The notes under the pieces were generated by a model. The model worked only from the letters and a program-made list of their open reading frames with translations. It made no database searches and was not told where the DNA came from. From NCBI GenBank assembly GCA_036744795.1, contig DAIOHK010000032.1, forward strand, positions 1 to 26,353: 26,353 bases of DNA, read 5' to 3'. Every line of letters begins with the position of its first letter. Position 1 is the first letter of the stretch. Made by a program: the position numbers and the translations under genes. Below are positions 14,876-23,292 of the stretch, one piece after another. The stretch is from UBA5486 sp036744795 (GTDB lineage Bacteria > Bacillota > UBA4882 > UBA10575).

Positions 14876-16102
14876 ATGCAAGACAAGATCTTATGGGTTT
14901 TAAATGAAAAAGCGCGAGGCGATTACAAATATAAAACCTCAATTGATTTCGTTTCACCGGATGAGGTGAAAAAGGTACGCGGATTTCATAAGAATTTTGC
15001 GGAATACAAGGTTACTCCCTTATGGGATTTACAAAATCTTGCCGGAGAACTAGGTGTAAGCAAAATATGGATAAAGGATGAGTCCTACCGCTTTGGGCTT
15101 AATGCTTTTAAAGTATTGGGTGGTTCTTACGCGATCGGTAAATACTTAAGTGAAAAATTAGGAATGGAGATTAAGGATTTAACTTTTGATCTGCTTAAAT
15201 CACCTGGGATCAAAAATAAACTTGGGGATTTAGTCTTTGTTACCGCTACTGATGGAAACCACGGAAGAGGGGTAGCCTGGGCTGCTAGGCAATTAGGACA
15301 AAAGGCCGTAGTTTTTATGCCAAAAGGCTCAGTAGAGGCTAGAATTGAGAATATCAAAAAAGAAGGGGCCCAGGTCTTTGTTACGGATTTTAATTATGAC
15401 GAATCGGTCAGAATGGCGAATGAATATGCACAGCAACACAATGGAATAATGGTTCAGGATACAGCCTGGGATAATTATGTTAAGATTCCAACCTGGATTA
15501 TGCAAGGTTATGCCACGATTGCAGATGAGGTTAATGAGCAGTTGAAGGGTGAAATGCCAACACACATCTTTCTCCAAGCCGGTGTGGGCTCCTTCGCCAC
15601 TACAATCATTGGCTATTTTGCTAATCTTGGCGGAGAGAACAGACCTATTTCGGTAATTGTGGAACCTGATAAAGCAGATTGTTTCTATAAATCAGCCAAG
15701 ATTAATGATGGTCAACCTCATGCTGTTACAGGCGATTTGGAGACAATTATGGCTGGATTATCTTGTGGTGAACCCAATATCATTGCTTGGGATATTGCCA
15801 GAGATTATGCAGATGCCTTTTTCTCCTGCCCGGATTATGTTTCTTCAAGGGGAACAAGGATTCTTGCCAATCCATTAGGTAATGATCCGCGTGTTATCTC
15901 CGGAGAATCCGGTTCAGTAGGAACTGGTCTGATCAGTTTATTGCTTCAACAAAAAGCCTATCAAGAAGTGACAAAACTCTTGAAGCTTGACCAAAACTCG
16001 AAAATTTTAGTAATCAGTACGGAAGGGGATACGGATCCGGTTCGTTACAGGAAGATTTTGTGGGATGGATTTTGGGAACTTCCCGCGGAGGATAACCTTT
16101 AA
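14876..16102 (+). CDS. dpaL: 2,3-diaminopropionate ammonia-lyase (YgeX)
   Basis: A 408-residue PLP enzyme of fold type II, full length. The PLP lysine is Lys79 in RFGLNAFKVLGG (Lys77 in E. coli YgeX). TATDGNHGRG at 123-132 is the phosphate/substrate loop with Asp126, and QDTAWDNY (194-201) carries a second conserved Asp. E. coli work assigns two Asp residues in such positions to D- and L-substrate processing; the exact correspondence is inferred. The enzyme converts diaminopropionate to pyruvate and two ammonia. ISGESGSVGTGLI near 342 is also typical. Start is ATG behind AATGGGGG. Codon use matches the neighbours. Confidence 0.95.
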   Translation: MQDKILWVLNEKARGDYKYKTSIDFVSPDEVKKVRGFHKNFAEYKVTPLWDLQNLAGELGVSKIWIKDESYRFGLNAFKVLGGSYAIGKYLSEKLGMEIKDLTFDLLKSPGIKNKLGDLVFVTATDGNHGRGVAWAARQLGQKAVVFMPKGSVEARIENIKKEGAQVFVTDFNYDESVRMANEYAQQHNGIMVQDTAWDNYVKIPTWIMQGYATIADEVNEQLKGEMPTHIFLQAGVGSFATTIIGYFANLGGENRPISVIVEPDKADCFYKSAKINDGQPHAVTGDLETIMAGLSCGEPNIIAWDIARDYADAFFSCPDYVSSRGTRILANPLGNDPRVISGESGSVGTGLISLLLQQKAYQEVTKLLKLDQNSKILVISTEGDTDPVRYRKILWDGFWELPAEDNL

Positions 16103-16372
16103 TACTTTTATTAAATATGCCTTAGGCCTCAAAAGCGAAATATCTTGTTACTGGTGATGTATTTATTGTTGCTAGAGGAACTACTTTAAATATTTTAAAC
16201 TTAAATATTGTCGCTCAAAACTTTAGCAACTTTGGTTTAGTTCAGAAACTGTATTTTCTCCCGTAAGAAATAAATAGAATTTGCACTAAATTATAAAGCA
16301 AAGGGGGAATGGCTAGGGAACTAAAAAAACCATTCTTATTGAGATTAGTTAAAATTCTTAGGAGGTAATAAA
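16103..16372 (+). other. Intergenic region between ygeX and the YfcC gene
   Basis: A 270-bp stretch with no called gene. 16126-16266 is an open frame of 46 codons without a start codon (it reads VTGDVFIVARGTTLN in part) that could be a decayed fragment. GTCGCTCA at 16208-16215 matches the start of the GTCGCTCACGC repeats but is too short to call. AGGAGGT (about 16361-16367) is a near-perfect ribosome binding site for the carrier gene. No clear terminator follows ygeX, so the carrier may be cotranscribed. Confidence 0.4.
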
Positions 16373-17797
16373 ATGAAAACGGAAACGAATCCCGCATTGG
16401 TTGGTAAAAAGAAATTTGAAATGCCCCATATCTTTATTATTCTAATCTCTTTTATCGCGATTATGTCTATTCTAACCTATATTATTCCGGCCGGTGTATA
16501 TGATAGAATTCCCGGACCGGAAGGCAGGATGATGATCGATCCTGAATCATACCATGTAATTGAGAGAACACCGGTTAGTCTACTAAAATTCTTTACCGCC
16601 ATTCCCCAGGGGTTTGTGGAAGCAGGATGGGTGGTAGTACTTACCTTCTGTGTAGGCGGTGGATTTTTGGTCGTTAAGAAAACAGGAATTATTGAAATCG
16701 TTGTTTCTAATATGGCTAAAAAATTATCTGGCGGTGGATTAATAATCATTCCTGTTCTAATGGCGATTTTTGCGATTGTTGATGCTTTCATTGGTATGCC
16801 GGAACTATGTATGGTTTATGTACCTATTGTCTTGCCTCTTGCTTTGGCTTTAGGTTTTGATTCGATTACGGCGGCAGCAATTGCGCTGGTCGGATCTGCA
16901 GCAGGATTTACTGCGGCTCTAACTAACCCTTTTACAGTTGGTATTGGACAAAAAATTGCCGGATTACCTCTATACTCCGGAGCTGGCTACCGGATCATTA
17001 CTTTGATCGTTATGTATTCTATAGGCATGCTCTATGTTCTTAGATATGCAAAAAAAGTTCAGAAAAATCCGGAATCAAGTGCTGTTTATGAAGAAGATTT
17101 AATTCAAAGAGAAAGATTAAAAGATACCAATAAAGAATTACAGACCGCTACTACTAGGCAGAAATTGGCCGGATTATCAGCTATTGCTCTTTTTGCACTC
17201 ATGATTTACGGTGTTTTTGTATTCAAGTGGGACATGCCTGAAATCGGCGCGATCTTTATTGCTATGGGTGTGGTAGCCGGGATTATTGCCGGATTGTCTG
17301 GAAATGAAATTTGTGAAGCCTTTTTACAAGGTTGTCAGGATGTGTTAGCTGGTGCGCTAATTGTGGGAATTGCCCGCGGGGTTACCGTTGTAATGAATCA
17401 AGGTCAGATTATGGATACCATCATCTTTGGTTTAGCCAAAATGGTTAAAGGAATGCCACCTTCAATTACTTCAATTGGGATGTTAATTGTTCAAACCTTA
17501 TTTAACTTCCTTGTTCCCTCTGGTAGTGGACAAACTTTGATCACTATGCCGATTATGACTCCTTTGGCGGATATCGTTGGTGTTACCAGGCAGACCGCAG
17601 TTTTGGCTCTGCAGTTTGGTGATGGATTCTCAAATATTCTTTATCCGACATCCGGGTATTTCATGGCTAGTTTGGCTTTGGCCGGAGTAAAATGGCCAAA
17701 ATGGGCTAAATTTGTTTTACCCCTCTTCCTTACTTGGGTAGTTGCTTCTGGTGTCTTCCTAGTTATTGCTCAGGCTATTAAGTGGGGTCCATTCTAA
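16373..17797 (+). CDS. YfcC/ArcD-like membrane carrier, probable amino acid transporter
   Basis: A 474-residue polytopic membrane protein of the C4-dicarboxylate anaerobic carrier / YfcC group (DcuC-like superfamily). The N-terminal pattern MPHIFIILISF...TYIIPAG (first membrane segment about 20-41) followed by GVYDR is typical, as are GMPELCMVYVPIVLPLA near 139, GSAAGFTAALTNPFTVGIGQ near 173 and FNFLVPSGSGQTLITMPIM near 382. About 11-12 segments are visible, with a charged cytoplasmic loop near 225-265. YfcC-type proteins are usually annotated as basic amino-acid or dicarboxylate carriers. Between ygeX and ygeY this one probably takes up diaminopropionate or a derivative, or exchanges it for a product. 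Confidence 0.85.
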   Translation: MKTETNPALVGKKKFEMPHIFIILISFIAIMSILTYIIPAGVYDRIPGPEGRMMIDPESYHVIERTPVSLLKFFTAIPQGFVEAGWVVVLTFCVGGGFLVVKKTGIIEIVVSNMAKKLSGGGLIIIPVLMAIFAIVDAFIGMPELCMVYVPIVLPLALALGFDSITAAAIALVGSAAGFTAALTNPFTVGIGQKIAGLPLYSGAGYRIITLIVMYSIGMLYVLRYAKKVQKNPESSAVYEEDLIQRERLKDTNKELQTATTRQKLAGLSAIALFALMIYGVFVFKWDMPEIGAIFIAMGVVAGIIAGLSGNEICEAFLQGCQDVLAGALIVGIARGVTVVMNQGQIMDTIIFGLAKMVKGMPPSITSIGMLIVQTLFNFLVPSGSGQTLITMPIMTPLADIVGVTRQTAVLALQFGDGFSNILYPTSGYFMASLALAGVKWPKWAKFVLPLFLTWVVASGVFLVIAQAIKWGPF

Positions 17798-17841
17798 AAT
17801 TTAAGTTATTTCGACTAAACTCTCGTGTCTGAACTAAGTGG

Positions 17842-17869
17842 GGGAAGGGTCTCTCCCTTCCCTTCATTT
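17842..17869 (+). terminator. Terminator-like hairpin after the carrier gene
   Basis: GGGAAGGG (17842-17849) and CCCTTCCC (17855-17862) with a 5-nt loop, followed by a weak T-containing tract. It directly abuts the repeat at 17864-17901. Confidence 0.5.
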
Positions 17870-17901
17870 CATCTGCGCAGGCGGTAGCCAGCATGAGCGA
17901 C
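17864..17901 (-). repeat. GTCGCTYACGC-family repeat, copy 4 (inverted)
   Basis: The reverse complement reads GTCGCTCATGCTGGCTACCG and continues to match 13904-13941 at 35 of 38 bases. The distal arm seen in copy 3 (GTGGGTCGAC) is not evident here, so this may be a partial copy. Confidence 0.7.
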
Positions 17902-17936
17902 TTTTTTAGAAAACTAAAAGTAGTGGGGTGAAGAAG

Positions 17937-19142
17937 ATGATTAATTTTGCTGCAGTGAAAGAAACTGCTCAACAATACAGTCAGGATATTGCAAATTTTA
18001 CTAGCGATCTGGTGAAGATCAAGAGTTTGGATAGCCAAGAAGGGGAAGCTGTCAAAAGAGTCAAACAAGAGATGGAGAAACTTGGCTTTGATGAGGTCAG
18101 AATCGATCCCTTTGGTAATGTGATTGGTCGGATGGGTTCTGGAAAAACAGTTGTCGCCCTTGATGCTCATGTGGATACAGTGGAAGCCGGAGATGAAAGT
18201 GCTTGGGATTTACCGCCCTTCTCCGGGATAATTAATGATGGGAAGGTTTTTGGTAGAGGGGCTTCCGACCAAAAAGGGGCTTTAGCTTCAATGGTTTATG
18301 GAACCAAAATCATGAAGGATCTTCATTTACTGGATGGCTTAACTGTTTATGCGGTGGTTTCAGTGAATGAAGAAGAATGTGAAGGTTTAAGCTGGCAGTA
18401 TATTATCAATGAGGAGAATATCCATCCGGAATTTGTTATAATTACTGAAGCAACAGAAGGTAAGATCGCCGCTGGTCAGCGGGGGAGGATGAATATTAGG
18501 ATTACGACTAAGGGTCTATCTGCCCATGGCAGTGTTCCAGAGCGCGGAGTTAATGCTGTCTATAAAATGGCTCCAATCATCAGTGAGATTGAAAAATTAA
18601 ATGAGCGGATCAAATATCATCCTATATTAGGTAAAGGTTCAATTACTGTCTCTCAGATTTTCTGCCGTTCTGCTTCTAGTTGTGCTGTTCCTGATGAGTG
18701 CAGTATTACTCTGGATCGGCGTCTAACTAAAGGCGAAACCGACAAGACTGCCCTGGAAGAGCTTAGAAATCTAGAGAGTGTTAAAAAAGCTAAAGCTACG
18801 GTAGAACTTTTTGAATATGATATTCCTACTCATACCGGACTAGTTTATCCGACTAAAAGCTATTTTCCGGTGTGGCTGATTGAGGAAGATCATCCCGCGG
18901 TTAAAGCAGCAAAAGAAGCATATAAGAAGCTGTTTGCCAAGGATATATCGGTTTACAATTGGGTATTTAGCACCAATGGCGTGTCTGTAATGGGCCTGTT
19001 TGGAATACCTTGCATCGGTTTTGGACCTGGAAGAGAAGCCAGAGCCCATGCTCCTAATGAGTTTGTTGAAGTTGAAGACCTAGCGGTTGCAGCAATGATG
19101 TATGCGGTAATCCCACAAATATATTTACAGCAAACAAAATAA
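17937..19142 (+). CDS. ygeY: YgeY-family M20 metallohydrolase
   Basis: I prefer ATG 17937 (401 residues) behind GGGGTG; GTG 17928 is in frame. The two-metal M20 centre is complete: His78 and Asp80 in ALDAHVDTVEAGD, bridging Asp111 in GRGASDQKG, catalytic Glu145 and Glu146 in VNEEECEG, Glu171 in IITEATEG and His371 in ARAHAPNEF. The lid domain (about 180-295) has GLSAHGSVPERGVNAVYKM. YgeY proteins are known mainly from ygeX/ygeW and selenium-linked purine loci and are thought to hydrolyse an amide bond. Here it would supply diaminopropionate from a substituted form, which is an inference. A terminator follows at 19202-19222. Confidence 0.88.
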   Translation: MINFAAVKETAQQYSQDIANFTSDLVKIKSLDSQEGEAVKRVKQEMEKLGFDEVRIDPFGNVIGRMGSGKTVVALDAHVDTVEAGDESAWDLPPFSGIINDGKVFGRGASDQKGALASMVYGTKIMKDLHLLDGLTVYAVVSVNEEECEGLSWQYIINEENIHPEFVIITEATEGKIAAGQRGRMNIRITTKGLSAHGSVPERGVNAVYKMAPIISEIEKLNERIKYHPILGKGSITVSQIFCRSASSCAVPDECSITLDRRLTKGETDKTALEELRNLESVKKAKATVELFEYDIPTHTGLVYPTKSYFPVWLIEEDHPAVKAAKEAYKKLFAKDISVYNWVFSTNGVSVMGLFGIPCIGFGPGREARAHAPNEFVEVEDLAVAAMMYAVIPQIYLQQTK

Positions 19143-19201
19143 CCAGGAGAAGGTTAGCATCAAAAGATGGGTTAGATAAAAAATTAAATTTGTTTATACT
19201 T

Positions 19202-19224
19202 GAGGTCTAGGACCTCTTTTTTTT
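19202..19224 (+). terminator. Rho-independent terminator after the YgeY gene
   Basis: GAGGTC-TAG-GACCTC (19202-19216) followed by eight T. It lies between convergent genes; its T tract serves the plus strand. Confidence 0.8.
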
Positions 19225-19226
19225 AT

Positions 19227-21314
19227 TTAGATTTTAAATACTTTTATCGTATTCTCTAGTCTTACGGCCATTTCTTTAAGAGTAGTAGCTAATTTCTGAA
19301 CTTCGCTGGCGGTGCTGGTCTGTTCTTCAGCGGCACTAGATACTTCTTCAGCCGCAGCTGCTGTTTCTTCGGAGATCGAATTAATATTGAGGATTGAAGA
19401 TACTGATGATTCTTTAAAATCATTTACTTGTGCTAAATCCAGCCTTACTTTATTCGCCATCGTAACGGCTTCATCCATGGCGAAGATGATTTCTTCAAAG
19501 TTCTTACTTACTATATTTACGGCCTCAATATGCTCATCAACTGTTTGATGAGCTTTTTCAGCAATTTCAGCAGAAACCAGAGCTTTATTTTGGATTCCCG
19601 TTAAAATATTACCGATGTTATCGGCAGCTTCTTTAGATTGAACGGATAATCTGTTTATTTTTTTCGCAAGTACAGCAAAACCACGGCCTGCATCACCGGC
19701 ACGGGCGGCTTCGATGGCGGTATTTACAGCTAGCAGATTTGCCTGTTCAGCAAAGTTAGTAATTGCTTCTATGATCTGTTCAATCTCTTTGGCTTCGGTA
19801 GTTAGTTCATTAATATTTCTGACGATTAGGTCAGTAATTTCCCCTGTTTCTTGGGATTTTTCTAAGAGTTGTTTCATTGCTTGTTGGGAATGGCTCCCCA
19901 ATCCTTTAGTGGATTGTGCTATTCCCTCAATATCTGTTGTTCTTTGAATTACCCGGTCAACCCCGCCGGCTAGTTCGAGAATCTGGGATGAAGTCTGTTC
20001 TGTTTCTGTAGATTGTTCCATGGTTCCCTTGGTGATCTGTTCCATAGCCGTGGCAACCCCTTCGGAGGTTCGGGTAAATTCTGCTGCACTTTGATCCATT
20101 AATATACCAAGCTGTACTACTTCTTGAATGGCCTTTTTAGTCTCTAGAATCAAAGTGCTAAATTTTTCTACCATATTATTAAAGGCATTTCCTAAATAAC
20201 CGAGTTCATCCCGGGAATTGATATGAGTCCGTTTTTGCAGATCGCTGTCTTCTGTTAGTTTCATGGCATTAACGACCTGGTTTAAGGGAGTGGAGATTCC
20301 CTTAGATACTTTCCAGGAAACAACAAAAGCAAAAATACCGACTAGGATGAGTAGAGAATAAGTTATCCACCGCAGTTGACTAATCTCATCAAAAAGGTAG
20401 GAAACTGGGGAAACGCCTAGTATATACCAGTTGTTTTCCATGGGTTTGCAGGTTAATAAGACCTTTGTCTGATCTAAAATACTATAGGTTTCACTTTCTG
20501 TACTTCCGAGTAGTAAATCCAGTGGTTTATCCTCTTTGATAAAAGAATTAAGGTTATTTCCTACGTATTCTTTAAAAGGAGAAGAGATAATTTGCCCCTG
20601 CTTATCAAGTAACATCGAATACTTAATAGTGCTCTTATTCAGCATGGTGCTTTCTTCTTTAAGGTATAACTCGTGATTTAGTAGATTATCCAAGCTTTTT
20701 TCTTCAATAAAAACAAAAAAGATTCCTATATCTTCATTGGTATTGTTTTGAATTTTTCTTCCAACAATAATACTATTAATGGTATTTCCACTAATATCAG
20801 TAATGGGTAAAAGGGATGACCAGGCTAATTCCGTGGAGTTTATTTTTTGACAAAAATTCTTAAAAGGAAGAGACTCAAGAAAACTTTTGGGGACTCGATC
20901 CGATAAGCTATAAATTGATTCATGTTCCAAGTTTAAAAAAACCATATCTAGAATATGTTCATCATTATATTTAAAGCCACCTAAATACTGAGTAAACAAT
21001 TTCTTCATATTATATCTCTCAAAAAAATCGTTACTATTAATCATTGTTGTTAAAATAGAACTAACTTCAGTATTAGCAATCAACTGAAAGGAGATGTTTT
21101 CATAGCCTTCTAATTTCCCACTAATATTAACAGTTTTTTGCGTTAAACTTTCCTGTGAGTAATCTTTAATTTTATTGGCGATTGCTCTTTTGGAAGCTAA
21201 ATAAGTGAAAACACCATTAAAAGAAAGTGGTACTAGTGAAATTAATAAAAAAGATAAAACTAGTTTATGGTGTATTTTTGTTTCTTTGAATAAATGATTT
21301 TTTCCAAATTTCAT
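19227..21314 (-). CDS. Methyl-accepting chemotaxis protein
   Basis: I prefer ATG 21314 (695 residues) behind AGAAGGTG; GTG 21323 is in frame. The first membrane segment is about residues 17-39, the second about 316-335. Between them is a sensor domain of about 275 residues facing outward, probably of the dCache type (inferred from size and layout). A HAMP domain follows (about 336-390), then the long helical signalling domain with the conserved tip FAEQANLLAVNTAIEAARAG (521-540) and GRGFAVLAKKINRLSVQSKE. There is no C-terminal receptor-methylase pentapeptide; the chain ends KVFKI. It runs opposite to its neighbours inside the diaminopropionate region, suggesting but not proving that it senses a related compound. 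No other chemotaxis gene is here. Confidence 0.93.
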   Translation of the reverse strand: MKFGKNHLFKETKIHHKLVLSFLLISLVPLSFNGVFTYLASKRAIANKIKDYSQESLTQKTVNISGKLEGYENISFQLIANTEVSSILTTMINSNDFFERYNMKKLFTQYLGGFKYNDEHILDMVFLNLEHESIYSLSDRVPKSFLESLPFKNFCQKINSTELAWSSLLPITDISGNTINSIIVGRKIQNNTNEDIGIFFVFIEEKSLDNLLNHELYLKEESTMLNKSTIKYSMLLDKQGQIISSPFKEYVGNNLNSFIKEDKPLDLLLGSTESETYSILDQTKVLLTCKPMENNWYILGVSPVSYLFDEISQLRWITYSLLILVGIFAFVVSWKVSKGISTPLNQVVNAMKLTEDSDLQKRTHINSRDELGYLGNAFNNMVEKFSTLILETKKAIQEVVQLGILMDQSAAEFTRTSEGVATAMEQITKGTMEQSTETEQTSSQILELAGGVDRVIQRTTDIEGIAQSTKGLGSHSQQAMKQLLEKSQETGEITDLIVRNINELTTEAKEIEQIIEAITNFAEQANLLAVNTAIEAARAGDAGRGFAVLAKKINRLSVQSKEAADNIGNILTGIQNKALVSAEIAEKAHQTVDEHIEAVNIVSKNFEEIIFAMDEAVTMANKVRLDLAQVNDFKESSVSSILNINSISEETAAAAEEVSSAAEEQTSTASEVQKLATTLKEMAVRLENTIKVFKI

Positions 21315-21355
21315 AATTCGCACCTTCTTTTTTAAGCTTCCCTAATTTGCACTCA

Positions 21356-21450
21356 GAGGGAATTGCCCAATAACCTTTGGCATCCGTATATTGGATACAT
21401 CAGTTGATTATGGTTAAATTGCAAATAATTGAATTATGTAATTCCTTAAC
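21356..21450 (+). repeat. AT-rich inverted-end element, copy C
   Basis: Begins AGAGGGAATTGCCCAATAACC and ends GAATTATGTAATTCCTTAAC. The left end has the GAGGGAATTG...ACCTTTGG word of copy A. It lies in the leader of the chemoreceptor gene, opposite to that gene's direction. Confidence 0.7.
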
Positions 21451-21618
21451 CAAAGAACAAATTGGAGTATTGGTAATTGATTCTATTTATTTATTAAAAT
21501 ACCTTTTAAAATTATAAATTCACTGCATAATTATTAAAAATTGGAAAAACAGTAGAGAAATCTAAAGGTAAGCATTTACTTTTTTAGGGGACTAGGTTTA
21601 ATACTAAAAAAAAGACTC

Positions 21619-21647
21619 TTTCCAAGGAGAAGCAGATATTGTATAAT
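21619..21647 (+). promoter_or_regulatory. Probable promoter of carbamate kinase
   Basis: A perfect TATAAT (21642-21647) with TTTCCA 17 nt upstream (4 of 6 matches to TTGACA), about 115 nt before the gene start. Confidence 0.5.
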
Positions 21648-21759
21648 GCTTAACAATCATTATGATTTATTGCGATTAAAGAGAAAAGAGTAATGAGATT
21701 CTAATTACAGACTTTGAACAAGCTAAGGTAAATAACTTAAAATATTTGCAGAACTGGAG

Positions 21760-22752
21760 ATGAGAAAATTGGGGAAGCTGGCAGTGATTGCTATTGGGGG
21801 AAATTCGCTGATTAAAAACCCAAAGTATCCGAGTATTGAGGATCAATACCAAGCGATTACTGAGACTGCGGTACATATCGGAGATATTGTTGAGAGTGGC
21901 TATAATGTCGTTGTTACCCATGGTAATGGTCCCCAGGTGGGATTTACCCTTAGAAGGGCAGAGATTGCGGGGCAAATAGCGGGGATGCCGCCGGTGCCGT
22001 TGGTGAATTGTGTGGCTGATACTCAAGGGGGTTTAGGCTACCAGATACAGCAGGTACTAAATAATGAATTTAGACGTAGAGGAATCGAAAAACTGGTTGT
22101 TACGATGGTTACGCAAGTGGTGGTTGATAAAAATGATCTTGCTTTCCAAAATCCAACTAAACCTATTGGTTCTTTTTATAGTAAAGATGAAGTTACCCAA
22201 ATTAAAGACCAAAACCCGGAATGGATACTAGTGGAGGATGCGGGAAGGGGTTACCGGCGTGTTGTGCCTTCTCCAGAGCCAAAGCGGATAATTGAAGAAG
22301 TAGCGGTTCTAAATCTAATTAATAAAGGATTTTCTGTGATTACAGTAGGGGGCGGAGGGATTCCGGTAATTCAAGACCAAGACGGATTTTTAAGTGGGGT
22401 CGATGCCGTAATTGATAAAGATTTAGCCTCCAGCCTGCTGGCAGCACGGATCAAAGCGGATCTATTTATCATTTCAACAGCGGAAGATCGGGTCTATTTA
22501 AATTATGGCAGACCGAACCAGCGGGGACTGGATCAGGTTACAGCCATGGAAGCTGAAAAATACATGGAAGAGGGGCATTTTGGGGTTGGGAGTATGCTTC
22601 CAAAAATTAAAGCCGTATTGAATTACTTAAAACAGGGTGGCAGGGAAGCAATAATTACTGATCCAGTGAACTTGAAAAAAGCATTGAATGGTGAAGCCGG
22701 AACCAAAATCATTGGTGACGGCAGGAATTTAGCGGCTATTTATGGAAACTAA
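21760..22752 (+). CDS. arcC: Carbamate kinase
   Basis: 330 residues from ATG 21760, but GGAG (21756-21759) touches that ATG. TTG 21769, 9 nt behind GGAG, is the better-placed start and would give 327 residues. Family motifs are AIGGNSL near 11-17, the substrate loop THGNGPQVGFTLRRAEIAG near 51-69, VDKNDLAFQNPTKPIGSFY near 123-141, VEDAGRGYRRVVPSPEPKRI near 158-177, GGGGIPVI near 198 and GVDAVIDKDLASSLLA near 213-228, ending with FGVGSMLPKIKAVL. It makes ATP from carbamoyl phosphate and ADP in fermentative catabolism of arginine, agmatine or purine-derived ureides. No carbamoyltransferase is encoded in this window, so the carbamoyl phosphate source is unknown. A nitroreductase gene follows after 33 nt. 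Confidence 0.95.
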   Translation: MRKLGKLAVIAIGGNSLIKNPKYPSIEDQYQAITETAVHIGDIVESGYNVVVTHGNGPQVGFTLRRAEIAGQIAGMPPVPLVNCVADTQGGLGYQIQQVLNNEFRRRGIEKLVVTMVTQVVVDKNDLAFQNPTKPIGSFYSKDEVTQIKDQNPEWILVEDAGRGYRRVVPSPEPKRIIEEVAVLNLINKGFSVITVGGGGIPVIQDQDGFLSGVDAVIDKDLASSLLAARIKADLFIISTAEDRVYLNYGRPNQRGLDQVTAMEAEKYMEEGHFGVGSMLPKIKAVLNYLKQGGREAIITDPVNLKKALNGEAGTKIIGDGRNLAAIYGN

Positions 22753-22785
22753 TAATGAATAATGAAATAGTGATGAGGTGAGATT

Positions 22786-23292
22786 ATGGATGTAATGCAG
22801 GCGATTAAAGAAAGAAGGAGCATCCGTAAATACCAGGACCGGCCGGTGGAAGAGAAGGTTCTAACGGAAATATTAGAAGCAGCCAGACTGGCTCCTTCTG
22901 CTAATAATCGGCAGGACTGGCGGTTTGTAGCCGTCAAAGACCGGGAACAGATTGATAAGCTGGTTTCTGCTACAGGACAGTCTTTTATTGGTACAGCTCC
23001 AGTTGTCATTGCCGGGGTTGCACTCAATCCGGAGCGAGTGATGCGGTGTGAAGTACCTGCCTATGCCGTGGATGTAGCGATTGCTATGACTAATATCACT
23101 CTAGCAGCGACTGCCAATGGACTGGGTACTTGTTGGATTGGTTCTTTTGATCAAGCAGAAGTAAAGAGGATTTTAAAAATCCCGGAAGAATACAAGGTTG
23201 TTCAATTGATGCCCCTTGGTTATCCAGATGAAAAGCCAGAAGTCCGGAGTAGAAAACCATTAGCTGAAGTTGTATCCTACGATAATTTTTAA
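22786..23292 (+). CDS. Nitroreductase family FMN flavoprotein
   Basis: A 168-residue protein with the N-terminal FMN-binding signature ERRSIRKYQDRPVEE (8-22), APSANNRQDWRFV at 36-48 and the C-terminal GTCWIGSFDQAEVKRILKIPE followed by LMPLGYPDEKP. Length and layout fit the small nitroreductases that act as NAD(P)H oxidoreductases on quinones, nitro compounds or flavins. The physiological substrate cannot be told. It starts 33 nt behind carbamate kinase with a good GAGGTGA site and is followed by a terminator, so the two genes are probably one transcript. No direct role in diaminopropionate breakdown is evident. Confidence 0.9.
   Translation: MDVMQAIKERRSIRKYQDRPVEEKVLTEILEAARLAPSANNRQDWRFVAVKDREQIDKLVSATGQSFIGTAPVVIAGVALNPERVMRCEVPAYAVDVAIAMTNITLAATANGLGTCWIGSFDQAEVKRILKIPEEYKVVQLMPLGYPDEKPEVRSRKPLAEVVSYDNF

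Larger units (their letters stand above)
21324..21759. other. Divergent intergenic region between the chemoreceptor and carbamate kinase genes
   Basis: 436 bp containing repeat copy C (21356-21450). On the minus strand TATAAT occurs at 21516-21511 upstream of the chemoreceptor, with only a weak -35. On the plus strand TATAAT at 21642-21647 serves carbamate kinase. Nothing else is recognised. Confidence 0.5.
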
